Position numbers and translations under genes: made by a program | Shown: one piece after another, positions 1 to 11,269 of the stretch | How the letters are laid out: every line of letters starts with the position of its first letter | How positions within the stretch are numbered: the first letter of the stretch is position 1 | Notes under the pieces: model-generated | Database searches by the model: none | Seen by the model: only the letters and a program-made list of their open reading frames with translations | Told to the model about the DNA's origin: nothing | Origin: Pristionchus mayeri | Taxonomy: Eukaryota; Nematoda; Chromadorea; Rhabditida; Neodiplogasteridae | Length of the DNA: 64,000 nt | Reading direction: 5' to 3' | NCBI GenBank assembly: GCA_036245805.1 | Contig: BTRK01000003.1 | Location: 17,338,464-17,402,463, forward strand

Positions 1-629
1 TTTTTCTTGATTTTGCACTAACTGGGGATGCTGTACATCACTGTAAGGTCATGAGAAAAACATTATCGGTCATATTTTTTTAACTGTATCGTTCTATTTG
101 TATTTGATCACGATGCTGACAACCTATTCGTGACCGCGCAAACGAAATGCATGGCTTCCGTCTGTTCATCATTGTCCTCGTCTCTCTCGTTGAGCAGTAG
201 GAGTAAGTGGTTCACAATCAGTAGATGAAAGACGTTTCGAGAACTGAATTCCGCGAATGTAACCGGAACCGAAAAGTCATTTTTAAAATTTTAGTTCCGG
301 TACCATTCAACCGCCTTCAGCACTTCTTGAGCTGATTCATTCCAATTATTTTTCTTCTAATTATAGACTCATTTTTTCCTTCATGAATAGCGTCTACTCT
401 TGATCTTTGCATCCTTCTTTCTTCACTTTCATCTTGATTCCTATAAAAGTTCTGCCTTTCCTGCTTACAACACTTCCTTTCCGACATTTCTATTCGCCCG
501 TTCTATACACCTTAAGAATATCATAATTTTAGAAATACCTTCTCGTACAATTGCTTGAAAAAGCCAGAAAAGTCCATGGATAGGGCTCTCACAATCTCCT
601 TCTGAGCCGTTCTCATTTCTCAAATAACA

Positions 630-2209
630 ATGAGAGTTCTACTAGAAGCCGTCCAATTCGTTTCGATGGTTTCATTTGGTTAGTTGAAATTTCTTACGCT
701 AGTGACGTTCTTACTGATTCAGTTTCCGGCCTTTTCCTCAAGTCTCTTCTATTTTATCTGATCAAAAGATTGTCGACGAAGGAACTCGGAACATACAAAT
801 ATTTGCTCGAGATCTTCACTGCTTATGATCTCTATTTATTGATGGCGCGTCACCTAATCAATCCAGTATCACCTGTCTTTGGTAAAATATAGGTGTACAT
901 ATTTAGCAGCCCATATCGTCGCCATCAGCATGGGCCGTCGTCTCCGATCGTGATTTTGGATTCTACGTCAGTTCCGTCCCCAAATAGCTGGGCATTACTA
1001 TAATGCGAAATTTGGAAATCGTATTTTCATATTTCACAATACTGACTGTGGATACAAATTGAAGAGATCTAACTCTTGAAAATGGCCAAAAATAAATGTC
1101 TTGAGGCACTCTTCCCATTCCTGTCTTCTTGCTACACTGTTCCCTTCGTTATACTCAACATCCACCTTCTTTATCGATACTGGACCATTGCAACGTTAGC
1201 GAAAATAATTGGCAATAATAAAATCTCAATTTGGATAGACTACATAAAATCGCGTTGTTCTCTCACTCAAGATTCATCGGATTGATAATCGCAAATACTG
1301 CGATTCTGCAGCTTACCTGGTAAGAATATCGTGTTTTTTTTCAATTGTGCAATAATGAAGTTTTTGCATTAATGTGAATTGAATTTTTAATTGTTTTGCC
1401 ATATTTGAATCAATTCTAAAGTATTTTAGGTTCATCGGCTCCTTCAAGGGCGGTCACCTGCAAGATACAAATGACATCCAAAGATACCAACAACTCTTCT
1501 ATCACGAATTCCAAAGACATATTCATGGGGGAATCTTCGTTGCGGAGTTCTGGGTACTTTTCATTCTAGTCTAGTATTATATATTCCACTTCAGTGCGGA
1601 AGTGGAATAGGCAATACTGGACTAGAATGAAAAAGGACGCATAAAAGCGCATTTTTAGAAAGGTGATGAGCTAGTTCTCCGATCCTTGATAATGTTCATC
1701 TCGGGAAGTTTCTCGGAGATTGCGAGCTTCGCAATTGCTGCGACTCTCGCACTTCTAACATTTCGGAAAATTCGAAAATCTGGCCAAATATCGGAGAAGA
1801 GCCGCTCTTTTCAACAACAGATTCTTGTCGCTGCCTGTGCTCAGGTTGTGGTTTCGCTTTGTTGTTTTCTCTTTTGTTTACTCCCTTTCCTGAAGGCGCC
1901 GCTATCCCAATGCTAATATTTAAATCTTGTAAATTGCAGACGCTTACGCCCACAATCTTCGTGCACATTCCCTACTTTCTCTCATTGGCTGTCCCCTTCC
2001 TTGGTCTCAATTCGCCCTCCTTCTGTTCACTTACTCATCTCCTCATCTCGTTGTTCCCCTGTCTGGATGCCATCGTGCTCGTGGCACTCATGAAGCCGTA
2101 CAGAGCCGGGCTGACGGGAATGATACGGAGGCGGACAGTGCAGAATATCGTGAATCCTGCCTCATCACAAATGACATCGATTGCGCACCCCGTAAATGTT
2201 CCGAAATGA
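630..2209 (+). pseudogene. Str-type 7TM chemoreceptor gene, probably broken
   Basis: Seven exon-like blocks read as a nematode serpentine receptor: 630-678, 723-881, about 910-984, 1082-1194, 1430-1553, 1659-1844 and 1940-2209. Recognisable family features are a hydrophobic start followed by KRLSTKELGTYKYLLEIF, then the block containing CYTVPF and HLLYRYW, and a last exon with IFVHIPYFLSLAVPF and the TM7-like CLDAIVLVALMKPYR. Such receptors act in the plasma membrane of chemosensory neurons. The exon pairs 630/723, 1194/1430, 1553/1659 and 1844/1940 join in phase with GT-AG borders. The third block does not join: the sequence between 881 and 910 is too short for a normal intron and has in-frame stops, and TAG follows at 985-987. 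I therefore call it a pseudogene or a gene with an assembly error. Family assignment is from remembered motifs, not from a search. Confidence 0.6.
1557..1634. repeat. Hairpin in chemoreceptor intron
   Basis: The arms CATTCTAGTCTAGTATT and AATACTGGACTAGAATG flank a short palindromic core (CCACTTCAGTGCGGAAGTGG). It lies entirely in the intron 1554-1658, so it may be a small inverted-repeat element that the gene tolerated. Confidence 0.55.
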
Positions 2210-2477
2210 ACTTACTCCCACACTTTGACGTATACTAGATCTAGCGATATTGTATTTCTAAACCACAAGCTTCATGGCAAATGGAAACTCAGAATCTTTG
2301 AAAAAAGAAGTTTGAGAAGAATGAGTCGTAGACAGAAAAGTCTAACAAAAAAAGCAGTTTAAGGGAATTTACTAATTGACGTAGAAATCTCTAGACGAAC
2401 ATGTGCTAGCCTCTTTTATGTGGAAATGTGAAAGAGAGCCATTGTAAACTCCACAAGACGAAAATATAATTTGAAAT

Positions 2478-2723
2478 AAGGTTTTGAAAATGGACGGAGA
2501 ATCCGGACAAATTCCGGACAAACGGTCCGGGCAATTTAATTTCAATCAATTCCTGACTCCTTTGTCTGTCGCGAGTTCAGTATATCCATTGTGTGTCCGG
2601 ACAATTACGGACCACGAGACTGTCCGTCATTGTCCGTCCGGACACGGACAATGACGGTCAATTTCCCACTCATTTCTCGCTCGTCGTGTCCGGAGTCCGG
2701 CTTTGTCCGTTTTCACAACCCTA
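2478..2723. mobile_element. hAT-like MITE with ATTTGAAAT target duplication
   Basis: A 246-bp segment rich in TCCGGACA words is bounded by related ends: AAGGTTTTGAAAATGGAC at the left and, on the other strand, TAGGGTTGTGAAAACGGAC at the right. The word ATTTGAAAT occurs immediately outside both ends (2469-2477 and 2724-2732). A duplication of 8-9 bp with AGGGTTG-like ends fits the hAT superfamily. No transposase is encoded, so it would be non-autonomous. Confidence 0.65.
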
Positions 2724-2732
2724 ATTTGAAAT

Positions 2733-3711
2733 ACTCTAGGACACTTGCGAAAAAGGAATCATTGGATGCACGATTCAAAATTAATGTTCGGTTCTTTCCA
2801 TTATTGTCATTGTCGTATTTTCCAGCGAACGTCCTTTGACATTTCTTCCATGTACTCTTTCCATTTAGCGACCTGCATACTAGGAAGTAAATGGTGTTGG
2901 ACTGAGGTGATGCTACAATTACATCGGAAAGCATTAATATTTTGCAAATCGTATTAAGATGCCGGATCGGTTAGACTCGACCATAATAGCCACCCCCGGG
3001 CGCGGCCCCCCGAAATGGGTACCAGACCCGCATACTTTGTGCATGTAGACCCCTTGGTCCCACGTTGCGCAAAGGACCACCGATTTACCGTTTTCATTTG
3101 TATGTAGTAAAATGCAAGGTCTCAAAAAATCATTTCATAATTTCTGAACGGGACAAGATAGAATAAAAACTTCTTTTGCACACTATGTATGCCTAATAAC
3201 CAAAATTAAGCCACCTTGATCGAATCTCATTCGATTCCAACGAAACTGGGGAATTAGGGCCAACTCGACATGGCGCATCGAACTGTGTCTTAGGTTTATG
3301 CAAATTCGAATTTTTAAATTTTCATGAAAATTTCAAAAATTTATTTCTCAAAAATAAGGCCGAACACATAGCTGGATTTTTGATATGTGGTGACACTTGG
3401 TATGAACTACCTGAGAAAAAAAATTGGGCCGATTTGGATTAATCAGAATATGTTTTGTCCATAAAAAACTCTGGATTACGTTTAGAGGGAAACCACGCTG
3501 CTCGCTCTACCCGCGCGGTCAGAAATGACTGTCTCAAATGAGTTGATTGGACAGACACAGATGTGTTTCACATTCATTTGTTATTCACGTTCGACGATCG
3601 AAGGCATGATAGATTATTATTGCTATAAATATGAATAGTGATCACAAGGTGGATGGCCTAAATCATCCCACAGGCCTAATTGTGTGGTTAATGAGTTCCT
3701 ATGGGGCTAAA
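2733..3711. other. No gene recognised
   Basis: AT-rich sequence with a short GC-rich patch near 2990-3060. No open frame here shows a recognisable motif or splice pattern, and I see no RNA gene. Confidence 0.4.
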
Positions 3712-3713
3712 TA

Positions 3714-4077
3714 TGAGGTTGCTATCAATGTTTTTGTCACTCCGGGTGAGAGACGGGCGAGAGAGTGGATTGAGATGGACGAGAGGAAGCAGCAGGAGTA
3801 GCAACCGATGCACATTTCGAAAAAGTTTTCTAAGTTATGTCGTTCACAAAAAATAGTATGCCGACCTACTTAGTGGAAACGTTTACCATCGGGCCAGGGC
3901 TATATCGAACGGGAATGGAAAGCGCTTTCGAATGCTTTTGTGGGCGAATGATTTGGTTGCGAACATTTTTTTCGAAATGCGCATCGGTTGCTACTCCTGC
4001 TGCTTCCTCTCGTCCATCTCAATCCACTCTCTCGCCCGTCTCTCACCCCGAGTGACAAAACATTGATATCAACCTCA
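3714..4077. mobile_element. Palindromic MITE with TA target
   Basis: The left arm starts TGAGGTTGCTATCAATG and continues through TTGTCACTC. The right arm is its inverse, ending GTGACAAAACATTGATATCAACCTCA. TA flanks both ends (3712-3713 and 4078-4079). The arms extend inward through the GGGCGAGAGAGTGGA region, so most of the element can fold on itself. The right TA is also the left TA of the 8.6-kb element that follows. Confidence 0.7.
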
Positions 4078-4079
4078 TA

Positions 4080-5490
4080 CAGTACGTGCTAATCGCCTTG
4101 GCCATGTGCGCGCGCGGCGCAGCACGGCTTGCGCGGATTGATTTTGCAGGAATAATATTGTGTTTCACTATTCGAAACTATTATATTCGAATTCTCCATA
4201 AAATTTCACATCGGATGAACTATTCGTCCATATTTTTAAACAATAAATAAATATTTTGAATAAATTCAACTGCAACCTACCGTAATCTCAGTCTGCCGCA
4301 GTTTGCGATTGCGACTCATGCAAGTGTGACTTTTCTAAATTGTCTTCGATTTTTCGTTTGCTCTATTTCTTTATCGATTTGTGGCGTTTTGCTCGTGTAT
4401 TTATGCCTTTTTCATGTTTCTGGTCCTCGCGCGCATGTCGGGGATCATCCCAGTCGCTTTTTATTTGAGCTGAGCCGATTAGGAAGCAAACTACAGGTCC
4501 TTGTGTTAAACTGCCTCGATTTCACTTGCTTTCTTAGTAGTGTTCGTGACTTTGTGGCTTTCTTAACTCGGTAGTTAGTAGTCATTCTCATTATTTACGA
4601 GTAAATTAAGGCTGCAAGTCACTGATGCTGGTTGAGGATCGACACCACACCGGATTGGAGCGAGAAGGGGAAGTTTTGTTTCTATATTTTTATAATTTTT
4701 GTTGTTTGAATCATATTTAGTTTGACGAAACAAGTGGGAAACGTGTGTTAGATTAGTAAAACGTTATCTGTTTCCGAGGAAACTTGTTTGAACCCGATTT
4801 TGGCTAAATATTATGGTTGAAACGTAAAAAAACCATAGTACTCGGTTTTAAACATGTTTTTTTATTTAAATTGTTTAGTAGTGAATGAACTGTAGTTACG
4901 ATAAATTTACCTTTTCAGCCCTCATCAAGAAGCGGTCTTCTCCCGGCGCTGAGGGACGTACGGCGCTGAGGGACGCCGTCCGTCCCTCAGCATTTTCTCT
5001 GCTCTCGTCAGGTACCCTTCTTTCCTTCGTCTGTTGGGGTGGGGTTGACAGTGTTTGGCTTGTGCGGAATCTCTCCAGATATCCGCCGGTGGCGGCTCAC
5101 TTCAACGACTGCTACTCGTTGCGGGAGCGATCAGAGGTGTGTCTGTTTTCTTCCCGCTTATTTCATTCGTTGGCAAGAGAGAGAAAGGTGCATTTCATAT
5201 TTAAATTATGACTGGTAGGAAAGTGTGTTTGATTCGCGACTGTTATTTGACAAGAATCTAAATCTCCTGATTACCATAAATTTAATTTATTTTGTCTTAG
5301 ATTCCGCCTCTCTCCACTCTATCATTTTCTCTTCAGTTCTCCCCGCGACTCGGTCGCTCCCTCCATAGAGGCGGGCGCGCTCCCCCTCACTCAACGCAGC
5401 CGTCGCTCCTATCAGGTATTCTTCTTTCCATCGGCTGTTGGAGTGGGTGTAACAGTGTGTGGCTTGTGCTGGAGCTTTCCAGAGACCCGC
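4080..5490 (+). repeat. Left terminal inverted repeat of the 8.6-kb element
   Basis: It pairs with 11270-12669 on the opposite strand. The outer 150 bp are GC-rich with alternating CGCG words, and the inner end fades near 5490. The 82-codon open frame at 4326-4574 is mirrored in the other arm and has no other support as a gene. Confidence 0.75.
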
Positions 5491-5746
5491 CTGTTGGCGG
5501 CATTCCCTCATGAGATGTGGTTTACGTGTGCAAGGACACCGCCGACCAACCCAGATAAGTTTCATTTTTTATATTTTATTATATATCAAAACAAAAGTGA
5601 ATAATGACAACTTCTTGGGATTAGCAGGCGAATGTAATCCGAAAAAAGAGGGTATAAACTTTGATATTGTTACGATTAAATGTGTCAATGTGAAATGATC
5701 TTCTGGTTGCTCTGTATTGCTCGGAAACAGGAAATGCCGATTCAAT

Positions 5747-8498
5747 TTAATACAAATTGCGAGCCTTTTCCATAATTGCAAAGCCTAGGGAAGAGTGAAC
5801 TTTCTCGATGTTGCTAACACAATGGTCAATATACTTATTGCACACGTCTACAGTGATTTCATTCGACCAGTATTGATCAATCGCGTCCTCTAGGCCTTGT
5901 CTAGTGGTGGGGCGGGCGTCACTCCTCAAGTGATGCTTAACTTCTCTCCATAGAAACTCAATCGGATTGAGGTCCGGTGAGGAGGGCGCCCAATCGAAGA
6001 CTCTTACTCCCCATGCGTCTAGTTGACTCATAGTAGATCGAGCAGTGTGGGAAGAAGCACCATCCTGCATGAAGAAGCAGTTGCTTCTTCCGTAGGTCCG
6101 ATCGAGATAGGGAAGGAGATGGGAGGATAATATGTCGGTGTATGAGGGGGCGTTCAGTCTTTCTTGGCGATCGAAAAATACGAGATCTCCTGGGCCAGCG
6201 CGACTCATACTAGCCCACACTTGCACTTAAAAGAATATTAGGGTGGGTATGCAGTCTAAAGTAGCTAATCATCCAAATCGTTGATTAAATATACCTTCTC
6301 AGGAAATTTCCTTTCTCCTACTAGACGATCAACATCGTGCGACGACGACGTCGTGATCCATGCGGTGGACCCACCAAGAGCAAAGATGGACTCATCGCTG
6401 AATACCTAGAAGGTCAGTTTGATCTCTTCTTATGTCAGGCTAGCTTCCTCACAACATTATCGAAGTTCTCTTCTTCGTTTATCCATTTCTCGCAAAGAAT
6501 GAACCTTTTCTCTGCTTGGATCTCACTAACATCTTGCACTTTGCTGTAAATATATCGAGACATTTTGCTACAGGTTGTCCAAAATCTCACATTGGCCGTA
6601 AATCCTTGAGTAATAAACTACGTTTAACTCCCCTCAGAACACCAATAGGGATATCAACATCCATATCGCATTTCAAGTTTGAAGCTACCTAAATTAATAA
6701 TCATTTCAACATTATGATGCTCCACTTTCCAGGTCCATCTTCTACTTCGACGTAGCTTCAGATTTTTAGGTAAGGAATGTTGCTTAAGAGAGACTTTTTG
6801 AGTCAGTGAACATGTGCTTGGCAAAGTGCGGAAAATCGAAATCGCCCTAAATGTGCCTACGTGCAGTAGACACCGAGACTAGGGGACTCACCCACCACTT
6901 TTTGAGTGATCTAGGTCGCTCGTCATTAAGTGCGCCCATCTTTAAAAGTGTTACAGTAATCCGACGATATTTTTATTTCATTATTGATCATAGTGGCGCA
7001 TATCTCGAAAGTTGCGCCGAAACCGGCTCATTTACCCCTCAAGGTTTCATCCTAATGGATGTGCGCGCCGAGAAAAATCGAATATGCAAAATCAATTTTA
7101 AATTGTACCTCGTTCAGTTGGGTGTGTAGATCCCTTTTTTATTTAATGAATTTGAAGCACATCAATCTCACACAGTTGATTTTTCGATTTTCTCTGCGCG
7201 CAGAAGATCCAGTAGGATTAAACCTTTGGTTAATGAGCAGGCATCGGCGCATCTTTCGATATAGGCGCCGCTATAATAAATTACAAAATAAAAATTTCGT
7301 CGGATTACGGTAGCACTTTTTACAATGGGCGCACTTAATAACGAGCGTTCTAGATCGCTCTATAAGTGGTGGGTGAGCTAGTTACGGCGTGTACTATTGT
7401 TTACATTTAGTGCGAAGGGTTTTCACATAAATGTTCGCACACTCAGATAGTCTCTCTTAATACGTTCCCTTTTAATTACATCTAGATTATTGTGAATTCG
7501 GTTATTTAAATTTTCCACAATCGATCGCATCAGTACGTGATTTTGTTTGCGATTTCGTTTCGTGAATGGCGTTCTTGGCGCATCCTTACACCCTGGACTA
7601 TCAATCAATCGTTTAATGCCTCCAGTACTCATCTTTCGAGACTTTAAATCAATTATCAGAGATAGAAACAATTCAGGGCATTAGCGCGTACCTTCTAAAG
7701 GCACACGATTTATCTAATTATGAATTAACCTAGCATGCGCAAACCGAATTCACAATATTCCTAGATTCACTTTTCATTAATGTGATTTATTGTAATGTTT
7801 AGTTAGCACTTCTTGGATTATTGTGCTCTAGAGCCCGAGAAACGATTCCACGGTCTCTTTATTTTACTCGTTCCTCGACCGATCAAGTTGTTAGAGAGTG
7901 AGTAGATTCTATTCAATAGAATGACTGTGACATCATTTCTCGAACTCCCACCCCCCCCCCTCTCATTCCTCTTCTACTCTATTCATTTCTTGCTATCCCT
8001 CTGTGATTCTCGGTCTCACAACTCCGTGGAGAGAAGGGATGGGAATGATAGTGGGAAGGGGGCGGAGGTGGCCAATCATATTAGTAGTGCTATTTAGGTT
8101 GCATTCATCGTTGTGGTGATTTTATATTCACGATTTCTATGATATCCTTAACTTCATGCTACTTAGTTACAGTAAAATATAATACATCACCTGTTGAAGA
8201 GAAGTATACTTGTTCTTGTTGTAGATCTCCACCATTTTGTGTTGAATACTAGCAGTATTTTCACCGAGAACGTAAGATCTAGACAATTATTTTATGAAGT
8301 CAGTATCACTAGGATTCACTTGTAAATGTGCGGTCTCTCCGATCCTCTCTTCTCCTGGCTTTCGTAGAATGACTTGACCTGTGAATACCTCAATGGATTG
8401 GGAGAGGTAGCTGAGACGGATCGGAGTGCCTGCGTCACGGTCATCCCTTTGTATTTTGCTTCCCGCAGTCTTGATTTGGTGTCTTTGGACAGGTTCAT
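5747..8498 (-). CDS. Spliced Tc1-family DD34E transposase
   Basis: Exons on the minus strand, 5' to 3': about 8498-8316 (N-terminal, starts MNLSKDTKSRLREAKYKG, helix-turn-helix-like), about 7650-7460 (basic, starts MSTGGIKRLIDSPG), 6543-6453, 6405-6295 and about 6225-5747. The catalytic core is clear: D in VFSDESIFALGG, D in FFMQDGASSHTA, E in SPDLNPIEFLW, with 34 residues between the last two, which is the Tc1 spacing. Exons 6543-6453 and 6405-6295 join in phase with GT-AG borders. The join to the last exon is one base out of frame (donor at 6294, acceptor before 6225), and the link between the first two exons is not resolved, so this copy may be inactive. It would cut and paste elements ending in the flanking repeats. 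The total of about 360 codons is normal for Tc1. Confidence 0.7.
6784..7463. mobile_element. Palindromic MITE nested in the transposase gene
   Basis: Ends TTAAGAGAGACTTTTTGAG and, inverse, TTAAGAGAGACTATCTGAG. The arms share TGGGTGAG, TGCGCCC and GATATGCGCC blocks in mirrored order. A relative with the same arm sequence occurs at 43080-44340. It lies between the second basic exon and the exon at 6543, apparently cutting in at the exon edge. Confidence 0.6.
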
Positions 8499-8584
8499 CT
8501 GATAAATATACTTAACACATGGAACATACTTGAAGTTGAAGCATGAAATGAACGAATCACGAGAGAAATGGCAATCTGATTGTG

Positions 8585-8862
8585 ATTTGACTGATACTGT
8601 AGCTTCATTTGCCTATGCAATGTGATAAGTCTGATGCAATCTTATCATCGGTTGGTCTGATACTGTAGCTCCTTCGGTCTATTCTGATGCAATCTGATGC
8701 AATCTTAGTACGATACTGTAGCTCGTTCGGTCTATTCTGATGCAATCAGATGCAATCTTAGTACGATACTGTAGCTCGGTCGGTCTATTCTGATGCAATC
8801 TGATGCAATCTTAGTGCGATACTGTAGCTCCTTCAGTCTATTCTGATGGAATCTGATGCAAT
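8585..8862. repeat. 52-bp minisatellite between divergent genes
   Basis: Four to five tandem copies of a unit containing GATACTGTAGCTC, TTCGGTCTATTCTGATG and CAATCTGATGCAATCTTAG. Repeats of GATACTGTAGCTC are spaced 52, 52 and 51 bases apart (near 8660, 8714, 8766, 8817). The array fills the gap between the transposase start (8498, minus) and the cargo gene start (8959, plus), so it occupies the presumptive shared promoter region. Confidence 0.75.
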
Positions 8863-8958
8863 CGATGGGGGGGACAGGGAGATGTTATTTTCGAAGAAAT
8901 CGTTGTTTCTGAATCTTTCGCTGTGTTCATAGTTGATTGTGCGTCTTTAGAATTCCAG

Positions 8959-11056
8959 ATGACGTCTCATTTCGTGGGTGAAATCTGCAATGGAGTCGAC
9001 AAAGGCACACATGTCGTCTATCTGTGCAAGGATATTTGCATTGGGAAACCCAACTTGGGGGATATCGTGAGGGTCAGACCAGGGGTAGGAGAGGAGACGG
9101 ATGTGATCGTACGATTTCGATCGAATCATGACATCTGCAGATCGTATGTAGAGCAAGCAACAAACAGTGAGTATCTTATACCCCTTTTGATTGGGCATTC
9201 TTACACCCCCTTCCAGAGTCCCGGCCAACTAAGACTGTGTTAGTAGCACCCGAGTCAGCTACACCTCGAAGATCAACGAGAATGGGTTGGAATAGTACAT
9301 GGGTCGATAGCATGAGGGATCGTATGCATGATTTAGGAGCGTCTTCTTCTCTACTCCCCGCTCAGACCTTTTTCGATTTGCCCGGAACATCTATGCGAGT
9401 GTCAAGGAGAACTCAGCATATGAAAGGAATCATCAAGAAGGAACCATCTGACAGTGCACTTACCCTTCCTCGTTCGCGGTCCCACTTCGTGAGTGAGAAT
9501 GAGGATGCCTCTATGCAGGCTCCTCGTCGCTCAGGTACTTACTGGGCTACACATTTGACTCGTTTACACATTAGGTTCTTCAGTTTCGTTCTCAAAGAGT
9601 AGATCCATCAAAAGGGAGGAAACAGATTGGGGCCTCAATTACGAGGACTCAGGTGATTATCTCATTCCATCTTACAATGCTACCATATTGTGCTACCGTA
9701 CTCTCGAATACATTCCTACTGACTGTGTCTGTTAGATGAATCCTTCTCCCCGATTCGTAATCGGGAGTACTTGAACATGAGACACGGAACCTCTCCGACC
9801 ATGAAAAAGAGGAGAAGGAAGTTGTACTCAAGAGGAATGGATGATATCGATCCATTTCAATCGTTATGTCTCCCTTCAACGAGTACTCAAAGTGAGATTT
9901 ACCAAATATGAAACTAATCGTCAATTCTTCCTTCATTTATGCCCCTGTGTATTCCCAATAACAGTATGGATGGTATGATATACATATTTATCGTGCGATA
10001 TGAAAAACTTATACGTAAATTATGCTAAAAGTTTACTTCACAATTCGTTTAATCTAATAAGCAGAAATGGACAACAAACATGATAATCTGGCGAAGTCGA
10101 TGTCTTCCCTCTCTGGCGATTCCAGTGAGCTAACGTCTCCTTAAATTCAAATAGTTTATCATCGTAGGATTAAAGCTGATGCAAACGCCGAGAAAGAAAA
10201 GGAAGGCTACGAGTGTGAAAGGTTTGTCACATTGATATTGTGAAACTATACATGAGCAAAAGCTCGTCGTGTGTCTACTCCCACCTCATCTTCCGTCCCT
10301 CATCCATCTCCTGCTTCCCACCAGTCCTCGAGTCACTGCACCAACTGCAAGAAGGAGAAGAGAAAGATTGGAAACTGAAGAGACTGACTTAATGGCTGAC
10401 TATTTGAGAGAAAAATACTCGAGAAAAGACTAGAGATAATGGAAAATTCGATGTTGAATATGGAAAGATACGTAGAATACATTGCACTAAATACTGCAGC
10501 CAGACCAGTAACAAGATGTGAGTTGTTTCGATGATAGATAACAACTGTTTCCAGAAACATAAGTAGTTTTCAGATAGGGGAGTAGAATATCTAGATAGAG
10601 ATGAGGTCGCAGACCTTTCTCAATCTACACCGAACAACGCGACCTTCCTGAGATACATTCTCGACTCTCTATTCTACGGTGATGCCCAGAATAGACTCCC
10701 TTCATGTGAGAGGGACAAGGATCGTATGCTATATGCAAAAGATGTGCGGGCTTTTTCCCTTGTAGGATAAAACCACTGACCTGATCCTTCCCAGGTCTTC
10801 TTCACCCTCCGCTGCAATTCGGAAGACGAGTCTAGAAAAGTATGGCCTGAATTGTTGCGCCAGTGAGTCACACATTGCAACACTTAGTAACTATTTAAAA
10901 TATTGTCATAGTTACGATGACAACATCGTGCGTCGTCGCAACATTTCGAAGACATGGGAAGAGAATCGACCCCAGCTCAAGCTGTTCAATGCGAAGAAGA
11001 AACAGAGAAGAGCTGTGATCGACTCGGGAAGTGAATCAAGTGATAACGAACATTGA
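8959..11056 (+). CDS. Cargo gene of the 8.6-kb element, possible BEN-like C-terminal domain
   Basis: Rebuilt exons: 8959-9166, 9217-9534, 9575-9652, 9736-9891, 10065-10124, 10168-10221, 10263-10517, 10574-10761, 10795-10862 and 10912-11056. The first seven introns all interrupt codons after base one and have GT-AG borders, which supports the model. Start is ATG at 8959, directly after a TTCCAG acceptor. The N-terminal part contains NLGDIVRVRPGVGEE; the middle is Ser/Arg/Lys-rich, with IIKKEPSDS and KKRRRKLYSRG. The C-terminal third has NNATFLRYILDSLFYGD and YDDNIVRRRNISKTWEENR, and ends acidic (SGSESSDNEH). Exon 7 shifts frame twice, near 10330 and 10415, and the intron 10762-10794 is only 33 nt, so this copy may be damaged. 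The BEN resemblance is weak and from memory. A DNA-binding nuclear protein is my inference. Confidence 0.5.
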
Positions 11057-11190
11057 CCCTTTCCCCGGTCACATTCATTTTGCATTTCCACATTTTCAAA
11101 TCGAAATAATAGCAGAAAATAAGCTCTTGTTTTGTATAGATCAGCCGAAAAAATTGTTCGTTAGAAGTCATCATTCACTTTTGTTTCGAT

Positions 11191-11196
11191 AATAAA
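11191..11196 (+). promoter_or_regulatory. Poly(A) signal of cargo gene
   Basis: AATAAA 135 bp after the stop codon of the ten-exon cargo gene and just before the right terminal repeat begins. Confidence 0.5.
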
Positions 11197-11269
11197 GAAG
11201 ATAGATGACTGGACTTATCTCGGGTGGTGGGAGCAGTCGTTGCACTCGCATTCAGCCCACGGGAAGGGA

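Noticed and set aside
4326..4574. 82-codon open frame with a hydrophobic start, also present inverse at 12165-12413
   Set aside because: It begins with GTG, lies wholly in the terminal inverted repeat, and its duplication is explained by the repeat itself.
8585..8862. Possible CRISPR-like array
   Set aside because: The units are directly adjacent with no unique spacers, and the genome is eukaryotic. It is a minisatellite.
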